Origin: JANMEB01 sp041740495
GTDB lineage: Bacteria; Planctomycetota; Planctomycetia; Pirellulales; Pirellulaceae
Reading direction: 5' to 3'
Assembly (NCBI GenBank): GCA_041740495.1
Contig: JBGSLW010000329.1
Location: 1 to 21,627 of the forward strand
Length of the DNA stretch: 21,627 nt
The notes beneath the pieces were generated by a model. The model did not search any database. It saw only the letters and a list, made by a program, of their open reading frames with translations, and had not been told where the DNA came from. Below are positions 1 to 7,103 of this stretch, piece by piece. The first letter of the stretch is position 1. The number at the start of each line of letters is the position of its first letter. Made by a program: the position numbers and the translations under genes.

Positions 1-1
1 C

Positions 2-523
2 GGCGTGCACCACCAGTTGGCGGCCGGGGAATACGCCCGGCGGCGAGCCGACTGCCAATCGGCCTCGCGGCAGCTGCAAGTCGCTTCGCTCCGGGATGTC
101 CGCGGCGAACAGTTGGCGGTCGCCCGCGACGACCTGGGGGATGTCCTCTTCCGTCGTGCGCGGCATGTCGTATCGGAGAACCGCCGCGTCGAACTATTCC
201 TCGCGGCGCTCGAGGGGCGGGATTGGCATGCGGCGGGTGAACTGTTGTACGCCAGCCACGCCTCCCTGCAGGCCGATTACGAGGTGAGTTGTCCCGAGTT
301 GGATCTGTTGGTCGCGTTGGCTCGCGACGTGGGGATCGCCGGCGGCGTTTGGGGGGCCCGTCTGACCGGTGGCGGCTTCGGCGGCTGCACGGTCAACTTG
401 ATCGACCCGCGGAAGGTCGACTCGATTCGGACGGCGATCGCGTACCGTTACTTCGACGCAACGGGGATTCAACCGCGCGCGTTTCTCTCGCGCCCGGCCG
501 CGGGAGCGCAGGTGTTACCGTAA
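2..523 (+). CDS. galK: Galactokinase, C-terminal part (5' end outside window)
   Basis: This is the C-terminal ~173 residues of a GHMP-family sugar kinase, best matching galactokinase, which phosphorylates galactose at C1 with ATP in the Leloir pathway in the cytoplasm. The frame is open to the window edge, so the GTG at position 5 is internal. Visible landmarks are VHHQLAAGEYARRR (the family's conserved helix with a run of Arg), and ARLTGGGFGGCTVNL near the C-terminus, which is the glycine-rich GHMP motif 3 in its galactokinase form. The tail (YFDATGIQPRAFLSRPAAGA) also fits galactokinase ends. The N-terminal substrate signature and ATP-binding motif 2 lie outside the window, so another galactokinase-like sugar kinase cannot be fully excluded. 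The stop codon overlaps the convergent downstream gene by 9 bp. Confidence 0.88.
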   Translation, partial: GVHHQLAAGEYARRRADCQSASRQLQVASLRDVRGEQLAVARDDLGDVLFRRARHVVSENRRVELFLAALEGRDWHAAGELLYASHASLQADYEVSCPELDLLVALARDVGIAGGVWGARLTGGGFGGCTVNLIDPRKVDSIRTAIAYRYFDATGIQPRAFLSRPAAGAQVLP

Positions 524-1861
524 CGAATTCTTGACGATGACCCCGTCCTTGATGATCAGCACCAGATTTTTTTCCGGATCGGCGATCAAGTTGATATCGG
601 CCAGTGGATCGCCGTCGACCAAAAGTAGATCGGCGAGCGCCCCTTCGGCTACCACGCCGAGTCTCCCGGCGTAAGGTGCACGAGGGCCGGAGAGGGCCAA
701 GAGCTCCGCGTTGACACTCGTCGCCATCGCCAGGGCTTCGGCGGGGGAGTACCACTGCACCATCTTGGCCAATTGTCTCCCCTGAAGTCGGGAATTCTCA
801 GCGCTAAAAAGATTGTCCGTTCCCCAGGCGGTCTTGATTTGGTACTTTTGCGCCAACTTATACGCGAGGTCGGTTCCCGCGTACATCGTCAGCTGTTTCA
901 AGCGGTTGGCGGACCCTTCCGCAAACGCTGAGGGTTGATCGTCGGTGAACGGCTGGAGGCTCCACCAGATACCCTTTTCGGCCATGAGCTGCACCGTTTC
1001 ATCATCCAGCAGTTGGCCATGGTCGATGCACTTCACCCCCGCCTCGATGGCTTGGCGGACCGCCCGCGGGGTGTAGGCGTGGACGGTCACATAGGTTCCC
1101 CAGTTCTCCGCGGCCTCGACGGCGGCCCGCAACTCCGCCACGGTGTATTGGGTGACGTCCAGGGGGTCGTAGGCGGAGGCGACTCCCCCGCCGGCCATCA
1201 GCTTGATCTGCGAGGCGCCCAGCGCCAGCTGTTCGCGAGTACGCTTGCGGACCATCTCGGGACTATCGGCGATGGCGGCCGCGCCGACCCGTTCGCTGAA
1301 TGTGAAATCCTCCGGCCGCGCCGGGAGATCGTTGGGCAAGCGAAAATCGCCGTGCCCTCCGCTTTGAGAGATGAACGCCCCCGAAGGCCAAATCCGCGGT
1401 CCCGGTACGAGCCCGAGATCGATTCCGCGTTTTAAACCGAACACGGGCCCCCCCAAGTCGCGGACGCTGGTGAAGCCGCGCAGCAGCATTTCCTCGGCGG
1501 CACGCACCGCCGCCACATTGACGAATCCGATGTCCCCCAGCAAGATCGACTGTTGCGACAGCGTCGCAAACATCAGGTGGGTGTGCGCATCGATCAACCC
1601 CGGCATCAATGTCCGTCCGGACCCATCGATCAAAACGGTATCGGCCCGACGATCGGTCGAAATCGGTTCATTGGAGATGCGTTCGATCAGGTTGCCGCGA
1701 ATCAGGACATCCATGGGTTCTGAAAGCCCGGCGCCGGTTCCGTCAAAGATCCGGACATTGTGCAGAAGTGTGACCGAGGCTCGTGGCGGCTGCGCGGCCT
1801 GTGCCCACGGCATCCCGGCCAACGACCCCAAGGCGGCGATGAGGAAGGCACAGCGTTGCAT
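515..1861 (-). CDS. Exported metal-dependent amidohydrolase (imidazolonepropionase-like)
   Basis: This 448-residue protein belongs to the amidohydrolase superfamily, which hydrolyses C-N or related bonds with a binuclear metal centre. The full ligand set is visible: HTH at H93/H95 (in GLIDAHTHLMF), the likely carboxylated lysine K220 (QIKLMAGGG), H261 (TVHAYTP), H281 (CIDHG) and D349 (WGTDN). The start is set by an AGGAG Shine-Dalgarno about 8 nt upstream and by the signal peptide it exposes (MQRCAFLIAALGSLAGMPWAQA, cleavage near AQA-AQ), so the enzyme probably acts in the periplasm. The open frame continues upstream to 2047, but that part is non-conserved and contains the palindrome at 1929-1948. 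Substrate is not predictable; relatives include prolidase- and imidazolonepropionase-like enzymes. Confidence 0.9.
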   Translation of the reverse strand: MQRCAFLIAALGSLAGMPWAQAAQPPRASVTLLHNVRIFDGTGAGLSEPMDVLIRGNLIERISNEPISTDRRADTVLIDGSGRTLMPGLIDAHTHLMFATLSQQSILLGDIGFVNVAAVRAAEEMLLRGFTSVRDLGGPVFGLKRGIDLGLVPGPRIWPSGAFISQSGGHGDFRLPNDLPARPEDFTFSERVGAAAIADSPEMVRKRTREQLALGASQIKLMAGGGVASAYDPLDVTQYTVAELRAAVEAAENWGTYVTVHAYTPRAVRQAIEAGVKCIDHGQLLDDETVQLMAEKGIWWSLQPFTDDQPSAFAEGSANRLKQLTMYAGTDLAYKLAQKYQIKTAWGTDNLFSAENSRLQGRQLAKMVQWYSPAEALAMATSVNAELLALSGPRAPYAGRLGVVAEGALADLLLVDGDPLADINLIADPEKNLVLIIKDGVIVKNSLR

Positions 1862-1928
1862 CCGAAAGTCTCCTGGCGTCCGCGTGGCGTTTCGAGGCAT
1901 GATCGCTATTTGCACGAACAATGTCGCT

Positions 1929-1948
1929 AAGTGTACACATGTACACTT
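1929..1948. promoter_or_regulatory. Perfect 8-4-8 palindrome upstream of the amidohydrolase gene (operator candidate)
   Basis: Arms AAGTGTAC and GTACACTT are perfect complements around the spacer ACAT. The core TACACATGTA (1934-1943) fits the TACA-NN-TGTA pattern bound by BlaI/MecI/CopY-type winged-helix repressors. It lies about 68 bp upstream of the amidohydrolase start, where an operator would be expected. On the minus strand a TATAAG sequence immediately precedes it, but I find no convincing -35. No repressor gene lies in the window, so the regulator is unknown. Confidence 0.5.
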
Positions 1949-2013
1949 ATAGACCGAGTCGCCTGCAAATGCGGCGGCGACCCGTGTGATGGGCTCCGCC
2001 ATCCGCAGGACCG

Positions 2014-2616
2014 TCAATAGTCCTCGACGACCTGAGCCGCTTGCCAAAGTTCCTGAAACGCGCCGGCGACATAGGGGTTGAGTTTTTCAACGTACGACTG
2101 TGGAAGCTGATTGGCACGGATGAGCTGGAGGACGTCCGCCATATCCTGAAGTCGATGTTTGGCGGTCATCCCGCTCGCTAGTTTCAGTTCGATCAAGGCT
2201 TCGAGCGAGATGTACGGAAGCCCCTCATCGTTCTTCCACGAGACGGATTCGGGCGGCGGGAAGGCGACCGGCTTCGGCAGCCCATCGCCGGGAAACTGAC
2301 CGACAATCAGCGTAACGATGCTCACATTGTTGGCGGTATCGCGAAAATTCCTGGAGCCCTCAAATTTGTCAACCCAACCGAGTCCTGAGAACCGCTGCTT
2401 GAATCGCTCCAAGTCCTCGCGCCGAATCAGGATGTCCACGTCCGCCGTCGTGCGGTGGTGGCCGTGCGCATTGGCAGCCATCGCCCCGGCGATTGCGAAC
2501 GGGATCTGCAGTTCGTTCATCGCAGCGGCCAGACGGCGCATGGTGTCGTGAACGGGTGAGGCATGCATGAAAAACTGGTCCACGCGTTTCGCAATTTCCA
2601 GCATTGACATCAACAT
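2014..2616 (-). CDS. Nucleotidyltransferase-fold protein (AbiEii/MNT/DUF6036-like)
   Basis: The product (200 residues from this start) carries a Pol-beta-type nucleotidyltransferase core: GAMAANAHGHHRTTADVDILI, with a small-residue motif followed by the metal-binding pair D59-x-D61. This matches stand-alone nucleotidyltransferases of the AbiEii/MNT or DUF6036 type, some of which are toxins or antitoxins that modify tRNA or partner proteins. The C-terminal half is helical (SLEALIELKLASGMTAKHRLQDMADVLQLI), as in those families. The start is uncertain: the frame is open to an ATG at 2688, and ATGs at 2616, 2610 and 2604 are possible; none has a strong ribosome binding site. I prefer an inner start because 2688 lies inside a cluster of palindromes. 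No HEPN or AbiEi-like partner is adjacent. Confidence 0.75.
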   Translation of the reverse strand: MLMSMLEIAKRVDQFFMHASPVHDTMRRLAAAMNELQIPFAIAGAMAANAHGHHRTTADVDILIRREDLERFKQRFSGLGWVDKFEGSRNFRDTANNVSIVTLIVGQFPGDGLPKPVAFPPPESVSWKNDEGLPYISLEALIELKLASGMTAKHRLQDMADVLQLIRANQLPQSYVEKLNPYVAGAFQELWQAAQVVEDY

Positions 2617-2671
2617 CGTAGCACGTGGAGTCGTTGCGCAGAAACTGTCGAACGACGAAGGCCTGTTTACA

Positions 2672-2702
2672 AATGGACAACGGTCCATTGTAGTACAATT
2701 GT
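2672..2702. promoter_or_regulatory. Cluster of overlapping palindromes between divergent genes (operator candidate)
   Basis: Three inverted repeats overlap here. AATGGAC/GTCCATT around AACG spans 2672-2689. ATTGTA/TACAAT around a single G spans 2687-2699. The self-complementary ACAATTGT spans 2695-2702 and fits ACA-NN-TGT. The block lies between the nucleotidyltransferase (minus) and the PQQ dehydrogenase (plus), where operators for either gene would be expected. Confidence 0.45.
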
Positions 2703-2749
2703 CCCCACGAGTTCTCGGACTCCGAAGGGTTGCGCGAGGAAATGCGTGG

Positions 2750-2769
2750 AACAGTTGAGGACAACTGTT
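2750..2769. promoter_or_regulatory. Perfect 8-4-8 palindrome upstream of the PQQ dehydrogenase gene (operator candidate)
   Basis: Arms AACAGTTG and CAACTGTT are perfect complements around AGGA. The geometry is the same as the palindrome at 1929-1948, and the site also contains an ACA-NN-TGT core (ACAACTGT, 2761-2768). It ends 57 bp before the preferred ATG of the dehydrogenase at 2827. An alternative GTG start at 2746 would put this site inside the coding region, which argues against that start. Confidence 0.45.
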
Positions 2770-2826
2770 TTACAATTTCGAAATACGCCAACGGGCGACT
2801 TGGATACCATCCCTGGGAAGAAGCCA

Positions 2827-5448
2827 ATGACGAACGCCGTTCGAATTTCGTTGCTCTGGGTTGCGGCATGGAGCGTTGCGACCGGGTTTGCCGGGAGTCA
2901 GTCCGCCGATGATTGGCGGAGCGTTGGCGGAGATCCGGCTTGTACGCGGTTCTCGACGCTCGCCGAAATCGACCGCCAGAACGTAGCGAGCCTCCAGGTC
3001 GCTTGGACGTATCGCACCGGCGAACTCGTCGACGGGAAGGGTTCCACCATCGAGTGCACGCCTCTGGTCGTCGAGGGCGTGATGTACATCACGACTGCCA
3101 ACCGGCGGTTGGTTGCCTTGGACGCCACGAACGGGAGAGTGCTGTGGGAGTTCGATCCGAAGTCGTATGGCCCGTTGGCGGGCCCGTTGGCGTCGGGGGG
3201 AGTCAACCGCGGCGCGGCGTACTGGGTCGACCCGGAGAATCCAGCGGTTCGTCGGGTCTTTCACGGTACCTCCGATGGACGACTCTATGCTTTGGATGCC
3301 GCGACGGGGACGTTGGATCCGAACTTCGGGCGCGGGGGCGCGAAAGATCTGCGCGAGGATTTGGACCGCGACATCAGCAAACTGGCCTATGGTCCGACGT
3401 CAGCGCCCGCGATCTGGCACGATTTGGTGATCCTGGGATTTTCCAATGGCGAAGGGCCGGACATCGCAGCGCCGGGAGATGTCCGCGCCTTCGATGCTCG
3501 GACCGGCGCCGAACGCTGGCGGTTTCGAACGGTTCCGGCGCCGGGGGAATTCGGCCACGAAACGTGGGCCAAGGGAGCCTGGCAGAACCGGGGCGGAGCC
3601 AATGCCTGGGGCGGGCTGAGCGTCGACGTCGAGCGGGGATGGGTCTTCGCCGCACTCGGTTCGGCGGCGTTTGACTTTTACGGCGGCGATCGGCACGGCG
3701 ACAATTTATTCGCCAATTGCGTGGTCGCCCTCGATGCGCGCACGGGTCAGCGGATCTGGCATTTCCAGACGATGCGGCACGACCTCTGGGACCACGACTT
3801 GCCGGTCTATCCCAACCTGATCACGCTGGAGCGCGCAGGCCGCCAGATCGATGCGGTCGCGCAAGTCACCAAAACGGGTTTCGTGTACGTACTCGATCGC
3901 CAGACCGGGGAGTCGCTGTTCGAGATCGAGGAGGCGGAGGCACAAGCATCGGATATCCCCGGCGAGTCGGCTGCCGCCCGCCAACCGATCCCACGCCGGC
4001 CAGCCCCCTTCAGCGTTCAAGTCATGGACGAGTCCACCGTTACGGATATCGGCGACGCGAATCGCCGCTCGGTGCTGGAACAGTTGTCGAAACTGCGGCA
4101 TCGCGGGCCGTTCGATCCCCCCAGCCTGCAAGGAACGGTGGTGATTCCCGGATTCCACGGCGGCGCGAATTGGTCGGGGGCCTCGTTCGATCCGACGCGC
4201 GGCGTGCTCTATATCAACAGCACCAACGAGCCCAATATCATCGGTTTGCAGCCTGCCGCCGAAGGCGCTCGTCTCCCGTATACGCACCAAGGGTACAAGA
4301 AGTTTGTCGACCACGAAGGTTACCCTGCCATCAGGCCTCCTTGGGGCGTGCTGAACGCGATCGATTTGTCGCACGGGGATTATCGCTGGCAAGTTCCCTT
4401 GGGCGAGTTTGCGGAATTGACGGCGCGTGGCGTGCCCGTGACAGGAACGCCCAATTTCGGCGGAACGATCGCCACCGCGGGAGGGTTGATTTTCATCGGA
4501 GGAACCAAGGACGAGAAGTTCCGAGCATTCGATTGCGAGTCCGGGGCCGTCTTGTGGGAAACGCAACTGCCGGCCGGCGGATACGCCACCCCCTGCACTT
4601 ATCGCGCCGGAGGGAAGCAGTACGTGGTCATCGCAGCCGGCGGGGCCGGGAAACTGGGAACGAAGGCTGGCGACAGTTTTGTGGCGTTTGCTCTGCCCGA
4701 GAAGGAGCTGATCCTTCCCGGCGAATCTTTCCGTGTGGACGGCAGGCCAGCCTTCATCCTCTGGCCCGAACCTGACTTGCGCCGAACCCCGCAACCTTGG
4801 GTCTTCTACGCACCGACGTTGCCAGGCTATCCCGACCTCCATGAGCGCTGGATGCACGAGCAATTTTTGGCGGCGGGAATCGCCGTGGCTGGGATCGACG
4901 TTGGCGAGGCCTACGGAAGCCCGCAATCGTGGACAGCCTTCGACCACCTCTACCAGGAACTAACCGAACGCCGCGGATTGAGCCAGCGTCCTTGCCTCCT
5001 GGGTCGCAGCCGCGGTGGGTTGTGGGTCAGCAGTTGGGCGTGCGAGCATCCCGAGCGGTTTGCCGGATTGGCCGGAATCTATCCAGTCTTTGATTGGCGC
5101 ACCTACCCCGGTGTGGAAAAGGCGGCCCCGGCGTATGGCGTTTCGACCGAGGAACTGATCCGCCGCATCGACGAGCTCAATCCAGTGCGCAAAATCCAGC
5201 GCTTGGCGGAAGCAAAGCTGCCGATCTTTATCATCCACGGCGACAGCGATGAGGTGGTGCCCTTGACGGAAAATTCCCTAGCGGTGGCGAAAGTCTATCG
5301 GCAGCGCAATGCGAGCGATGTGATGGAACTGGTGGTTGCCAAAGGGCAAGGCCACAATTACTGGGAGGGCTTTTTCCGCTGCCAGGCTTTGGTCGATTTC
5401 GTGATCGCCCGCGCTCGCGCCGGTGCCGGTGTGGATCCCGAGCACTAA
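2827..5448 (+). CDS. PQQ-dependent dehydrogenase fused to a C-terminal alpha/beta hydrolase
   Basis: This 873-residue protein has two enzyme domains. Residues ~27-625 form a quinoprotein beta-propeller resembling PQQ-dependent sugar/alcohol dehydrogenases. Repeated propeller motifs are visible (ALDATNGRVLWEF, AFDARTGAERWRF, ALDARTGQRIWHF, AIDLSHGDYRWQV, AFDCESGAVLWET), with the family segment RHDLWDHDLPVYPNLI. There is no CxxCH, so no fused cytochrome c. Residues ~628-873 are a serine hydrolase of prolyl-oligopeptidase/esterase type: nucleophile S728 in GRSRGG, D808 in HGDSDEVVP, H843 in GQGHNYW. The ATG at 2827 opens a signal peptide (MTNAVRISLLWVAAWSVATGFAGS), so both domains should lie in the periplasm. 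GGGAAG upstream is a fair ribosome binding site. The substrate is unknown; the hydrolase could release or process it. Confidence 0.9.
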   Translation: MTNAVRISLLWVAAWSVATGFAGSQSADDWRSVGGDPACTRFSTLAEIDRQNVASLQVAWTYRTGELVDGKGSTIECTPLVVEGVMYITTANRRLVALDATNGRVLWEFDPKSYGPLAGPLASGGVNRGAAYWVDPENPAVRRVFHGTSDGRLYALDAATGTLDPNFGRGGAKDLREDLDRDISKLAYGPTSAPAIWHDLVILGFSNGEGPDIAAPGDVRAFDARTGAERWRFRTVPAPGEFGHETWAKGAWQNRGGANAWGGLSVDVERGWVFAALGSAAFDFYGGDRHGDNLFANCVVALDARTGQRIWHFQTMRHDLWDHDLPVYPNLITLERAGRQIDAVAQVTKTGFVYVLDRQTGESLFEIEEAEAQASDIPGESAAARQPIPRRPAPFSVQVMDESTVTDIGDANRRSVLEQLSKLRHRGPFDPPSLQGTVVIPGFHGGANWSGASFDPTRGVLYINSTNEPNIIGLQPAAEGARLPYTHQGYKKFVDHEGYPAIRPPWGVLNAIDLSHGDYRWQVPLGEFAELTARGVPVTGTPNFGGTIATAGGLIFIGGTKDEKFRAFDCESGAVLWETQLPAGGYATPCTYRAGGKQYVVIAAGGAGKLGTKAGDSFVAFALPEKELILPGESFRVDGRPAFILWPEPDLRRTPQPWVFYAPTLPGYPDLHERWMHEQFLAAGIAVAGIDVGEAYGSPQSWTAFDHLYQELTERRGLSQRPCLLGRSRGGLWVSSWACEHPERFAGLAGIYPVFDWRTYPGVEKAAPAYGVSTEELIRRIDELNPVRKIQRLAEAKLPIFIIHGDSDEVVPLTENSLAVAKVYRQRNASDVMELVVAKGQGHNYWEGFFRCQALVDFVIARARAGAGVDPEH

Positions 5449-5497
5449 TGCAACGCTTTATTCAAGAGGGCGGAACGGCGAAAAAAGAGAGATGGCC

Positions 5498-5514
5498 CGC
5501 CGATGCCCTCGGCG
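5498..5514 (+). terminator. Weak hairpin after the PQQ dehydrogenase gene
   Basis: A 6-bp stem CGCCGA/TCGGCG with loop TGCCC lies 50 bp after the dehydrogenase stop codon. No T-run follows, so this is only a candidate terminator or 3'-end protecting stem. Confidence 0.25.
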
Positions 5515-5632
5515 AAATCTGACAAGCTCTTGTAAACGCCTGCAGCAGTGGCCGACTCTCATGTTTCTGAGAGCTCCGCGAGCGACGTTCTAATCTGGGA
5601 AATGTCGCAGAGTTCGTTGAAGCCATGACACG

Positions 5633-5700
5633 CTTCCTCCGTTTCTTCAGTTGCCTCCTGTTCAAGAGTAGAAGATTGGAACAGGAGCAACCGGAGGGAA
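5633..5700. repeat. Imperfect long inverted repeat (hairpin)
   Basis: The inner arms CTCCTGTTC and GAACAGGAG pair perfectly around 14-15 nt. With one bulged C the stem continues through TTGC/GCAA. Outer TTCCTCCG and CGGAGGGAA can extend it. There is no T-run on either side, so a terminator is unlikely; a structured RNA or relic of a small mobile element is possible. Confidence 0.4.
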
Positions 5701-5820
5701 TAGAGAAAGAAGGGAAGTCGGAAGATGATCGGCAGTCTCCTTTTCTCTCCCGACCGTGCCTATGTATACGACTGAATAGACTTTGTTCGCCCCCCCGCGA
5801 ACTTCGACCCAGAACGAGTC

Positions 5821-5980
5821 ACCACGAAGGAGCCGAAGCGCACAGAGATGGAATTGGACGATCTCTCGAACCGGGGGCGGGGGGGACTGGATGCCTGATC
5901 AACGCCCGTGCGAACAAACTGAAAATGGGATCCAACCATTCGCCCTCTAATTTCTTCGTGCTCATCGTGTTCTTCGTGGT
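5821..5980. repeat. Inverted pair of CACGAAG-type intergenic repeats
   Basis: ACCACGAAGGAGCCGAAGCG starts at 5821. Its diverged reverse complement, ACCACGAAGAACACGATGAG read on the minus strand, lies at 5954-5980. Sequences of this form (ACCACGAAGnACACGAAG) recur between genes in many environmental bacterial genomes and often get mis-annotated as HEEHEEHEE-type peptides. Both copies here are degraded. Confidence 0.5.
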
Positions 5981-6226
5981 CAATCGGCAGCCATTCGATA
6001 GTGTCCAGCCGCAGCGAAGTCGCGAGCACGACGGACCGGCTGCAGATGGCGTTGGGCGGTGCGCCATCTGCGCGAATCTGGACGATCTGCGGTTGGTCCA
6101 GTTCGGCTGCCGGTAGAACGGGCTGGTTGCTGTACTGACACTCTACTCGTTTCGGCCTCGGGATGCCGCTCAAAAGTGGAATGTCGTCGGCTCGGCCGAA
6201 AAAGAGTCAAGGGTGGGGCGCGTCGG

Positions 6227-6664
6227 TAGGTTGAGCGTGAAATCTCCTCGGGGATCAACCCCGAGGCATCTCTTTGGACCGAAGGGATTTGTAGGGGCCC
6301 AGCTGTGTAGGGTGCGTGTAGGTTGAACGTGAACTCTCCTCGGGGGTCAACCCCGAGGCATCTGGGGAAGTACCATATTGATTGTCTGGTGTTACGTTGA
6401 TCGTGAAGTCTCCTCGGGGATCAACCCCGAGGCATCAACATGGACGAATGGATTGGGTCGGGCGAATTCGTAGGTTGAGCGTGAAGTCTCCTCGGGGATG
6501 AACCCCGAGGCATCGAAGTAGACCGATGGGGTTTGGGGGCGCGTCGGTAGGTTGAGCGTGAAATCTCCTCGGGGATCAACCCCGAGGCATCTAGGGAAAC
6601 CTGGTGCGATGATGCGGGGCCAGGTTGTACGTGAGCGTTTCTCTTGGAACATCCCTGAGGCATC
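6227..6664. repeat. Array of six 44-bp hairpin repeats
   Basis: The six copies are at 6227-6270, 6319-6362, 6393-6436, 6471-6514, 6548-6591 and 6621-6664. Each begins TAGGTTGAGCGTGAA or a variant and ends GAGGCATC. Copies 1 and 5 are identical; copy 6 is degenerate. The core is a perfect 8-bp stem CCTCGGGG/CCCCGAGG with a 5-nt loop (ATCAA, GTCAA or ATGAA; 6246-6266 in copy 1). Relative to copy 1, the eight changes I count in copies 2-4 all fall outside the stem. Intervals are 29-48 bp and partly related to each other, so this is a diverged tandem array with a ~73-92-bp period, not CRISPR. Minus-strand open frames across it translate the repeat as DASGLIPEEISRST and are probably not genes. Confidence 0.9.
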
Positions 6665-7103
6665 GGCGTTTGCTTGTGGCGGTGTCGGCGAATCAGCGAA
6701 TGCCGCTCGCTTGCCGAGCGGATCGTTACGCTTCCAGCTAAATCCCCCGCCGTCATCTACAGCATGCCCCTGCCTGGTATTTCACCCTCCCGCGGATCGT
6801 TGGGGTCGCCCATGAACCCGCGGGAGGGTCGGACGCACGATGCGGCCGGGGAGGGAAGGTGCGCCGACGTGGACCTTTCTGTCTCGGCGCCGATTCGACG
6901 TCGGAGGGAGGAAGTGCCTGGGAACGCTAATCTTCGCTGATCGACGCTCATACGACTTGCGGCATGCGAATGGCGGAGAGCGCAATCGATAGCGTTGGTT
7001 GGGCACGGTTGCGGAGGCGACGGCGCGTACCGTCCCAGCGACCATGTGGCGGTCAAGCAAATCACGCAGTCCGTGTTCGCCACGAACGGCGGCAGTCACT
7101 TAT
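6665..7103. other. Long intergenic region, last part: no convincing gene
   Basis: Apart from the inverted repeat at 6784-6829, I see no domain-bearing frame, RNA gene or clear promoter between the repeat array and the stop codon of the M3 peptidase gene. Short frames exist on both strands, but none has a ribosome binding site or a recognisable protein. Confidence 0.5.
6784..6829. repeat. Perfect 12-bp inverted repeat with 22-nt loop
   Basis: Arms ACCCTCCCGCGG and CCGCGGGAGGGT pair perfectly across 22 nt. The very GC-rich stem would form a strong RNA hairpin on either strand or act as a bidirectional transcription barrier. It lies ~275 bp beyond the M3 peptidase stop, rather far for a terminator of that gene. 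No T-run follows. Confidence 0.6.

Larger units (their letters stand above)
5449..6226. other. Long intergenic region, first part: no convincing gene
   Basis: Open frames here are short, lack recognisable domains and ribosome binding sites, and partly translate repeat DNA. I see hairpins at 5498-5514 and 5633-5700 and a CACGAAG-type inverted pair at 5821-5848 and 5954-5980. Base composition is less GC-rich and more purine/pyrimidine-tracted than in flanking genes. Nothing looks like a remnant of a known gene. Confidence 0.6.

Noticed and set aside
2746..2826. Upstream GTG start for the PQQ dehydrogenase
   Set aside because: It would add 27 unconserved residues ahead of a clear signal peptide and run through the 2750-2769 palindrome.
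3706..4947. 413-codon minus-strand open frame
   Set aside because: It lies entirely opposite the PQQ dehydrogenase and has no recognisable domain; GC-rich DNA commonly gives long open antisense frames.
5625..6173. Two overlapping open frames (163 and 137 codons) in the gene-free region
   Set aside because: Both run through the CACGAAG-type repeats, have no ribosome binding site and no recognisable domain.
6227..6664. CRISPR array
   Set aside because: The repeat-interval rhythm is CRISPR-like, but intervals vary (29-48 bp) and share sequence with each other. For example, the same GGGGCGCGTCGG precedes copies 1 and 5, and TGGACGAATGG/TAGACCGATGG-type segments recur. Repeats also vary internally, and there are no cas genes.
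6392..6756. Minus-strand proteins made of DASGLIPEEISRST-type repeats
   Set aside because: These frames are open because the hairpin repeat lacks stops in them. They have no ribosome binding site, no domain, and the repeat is read in two different frames.
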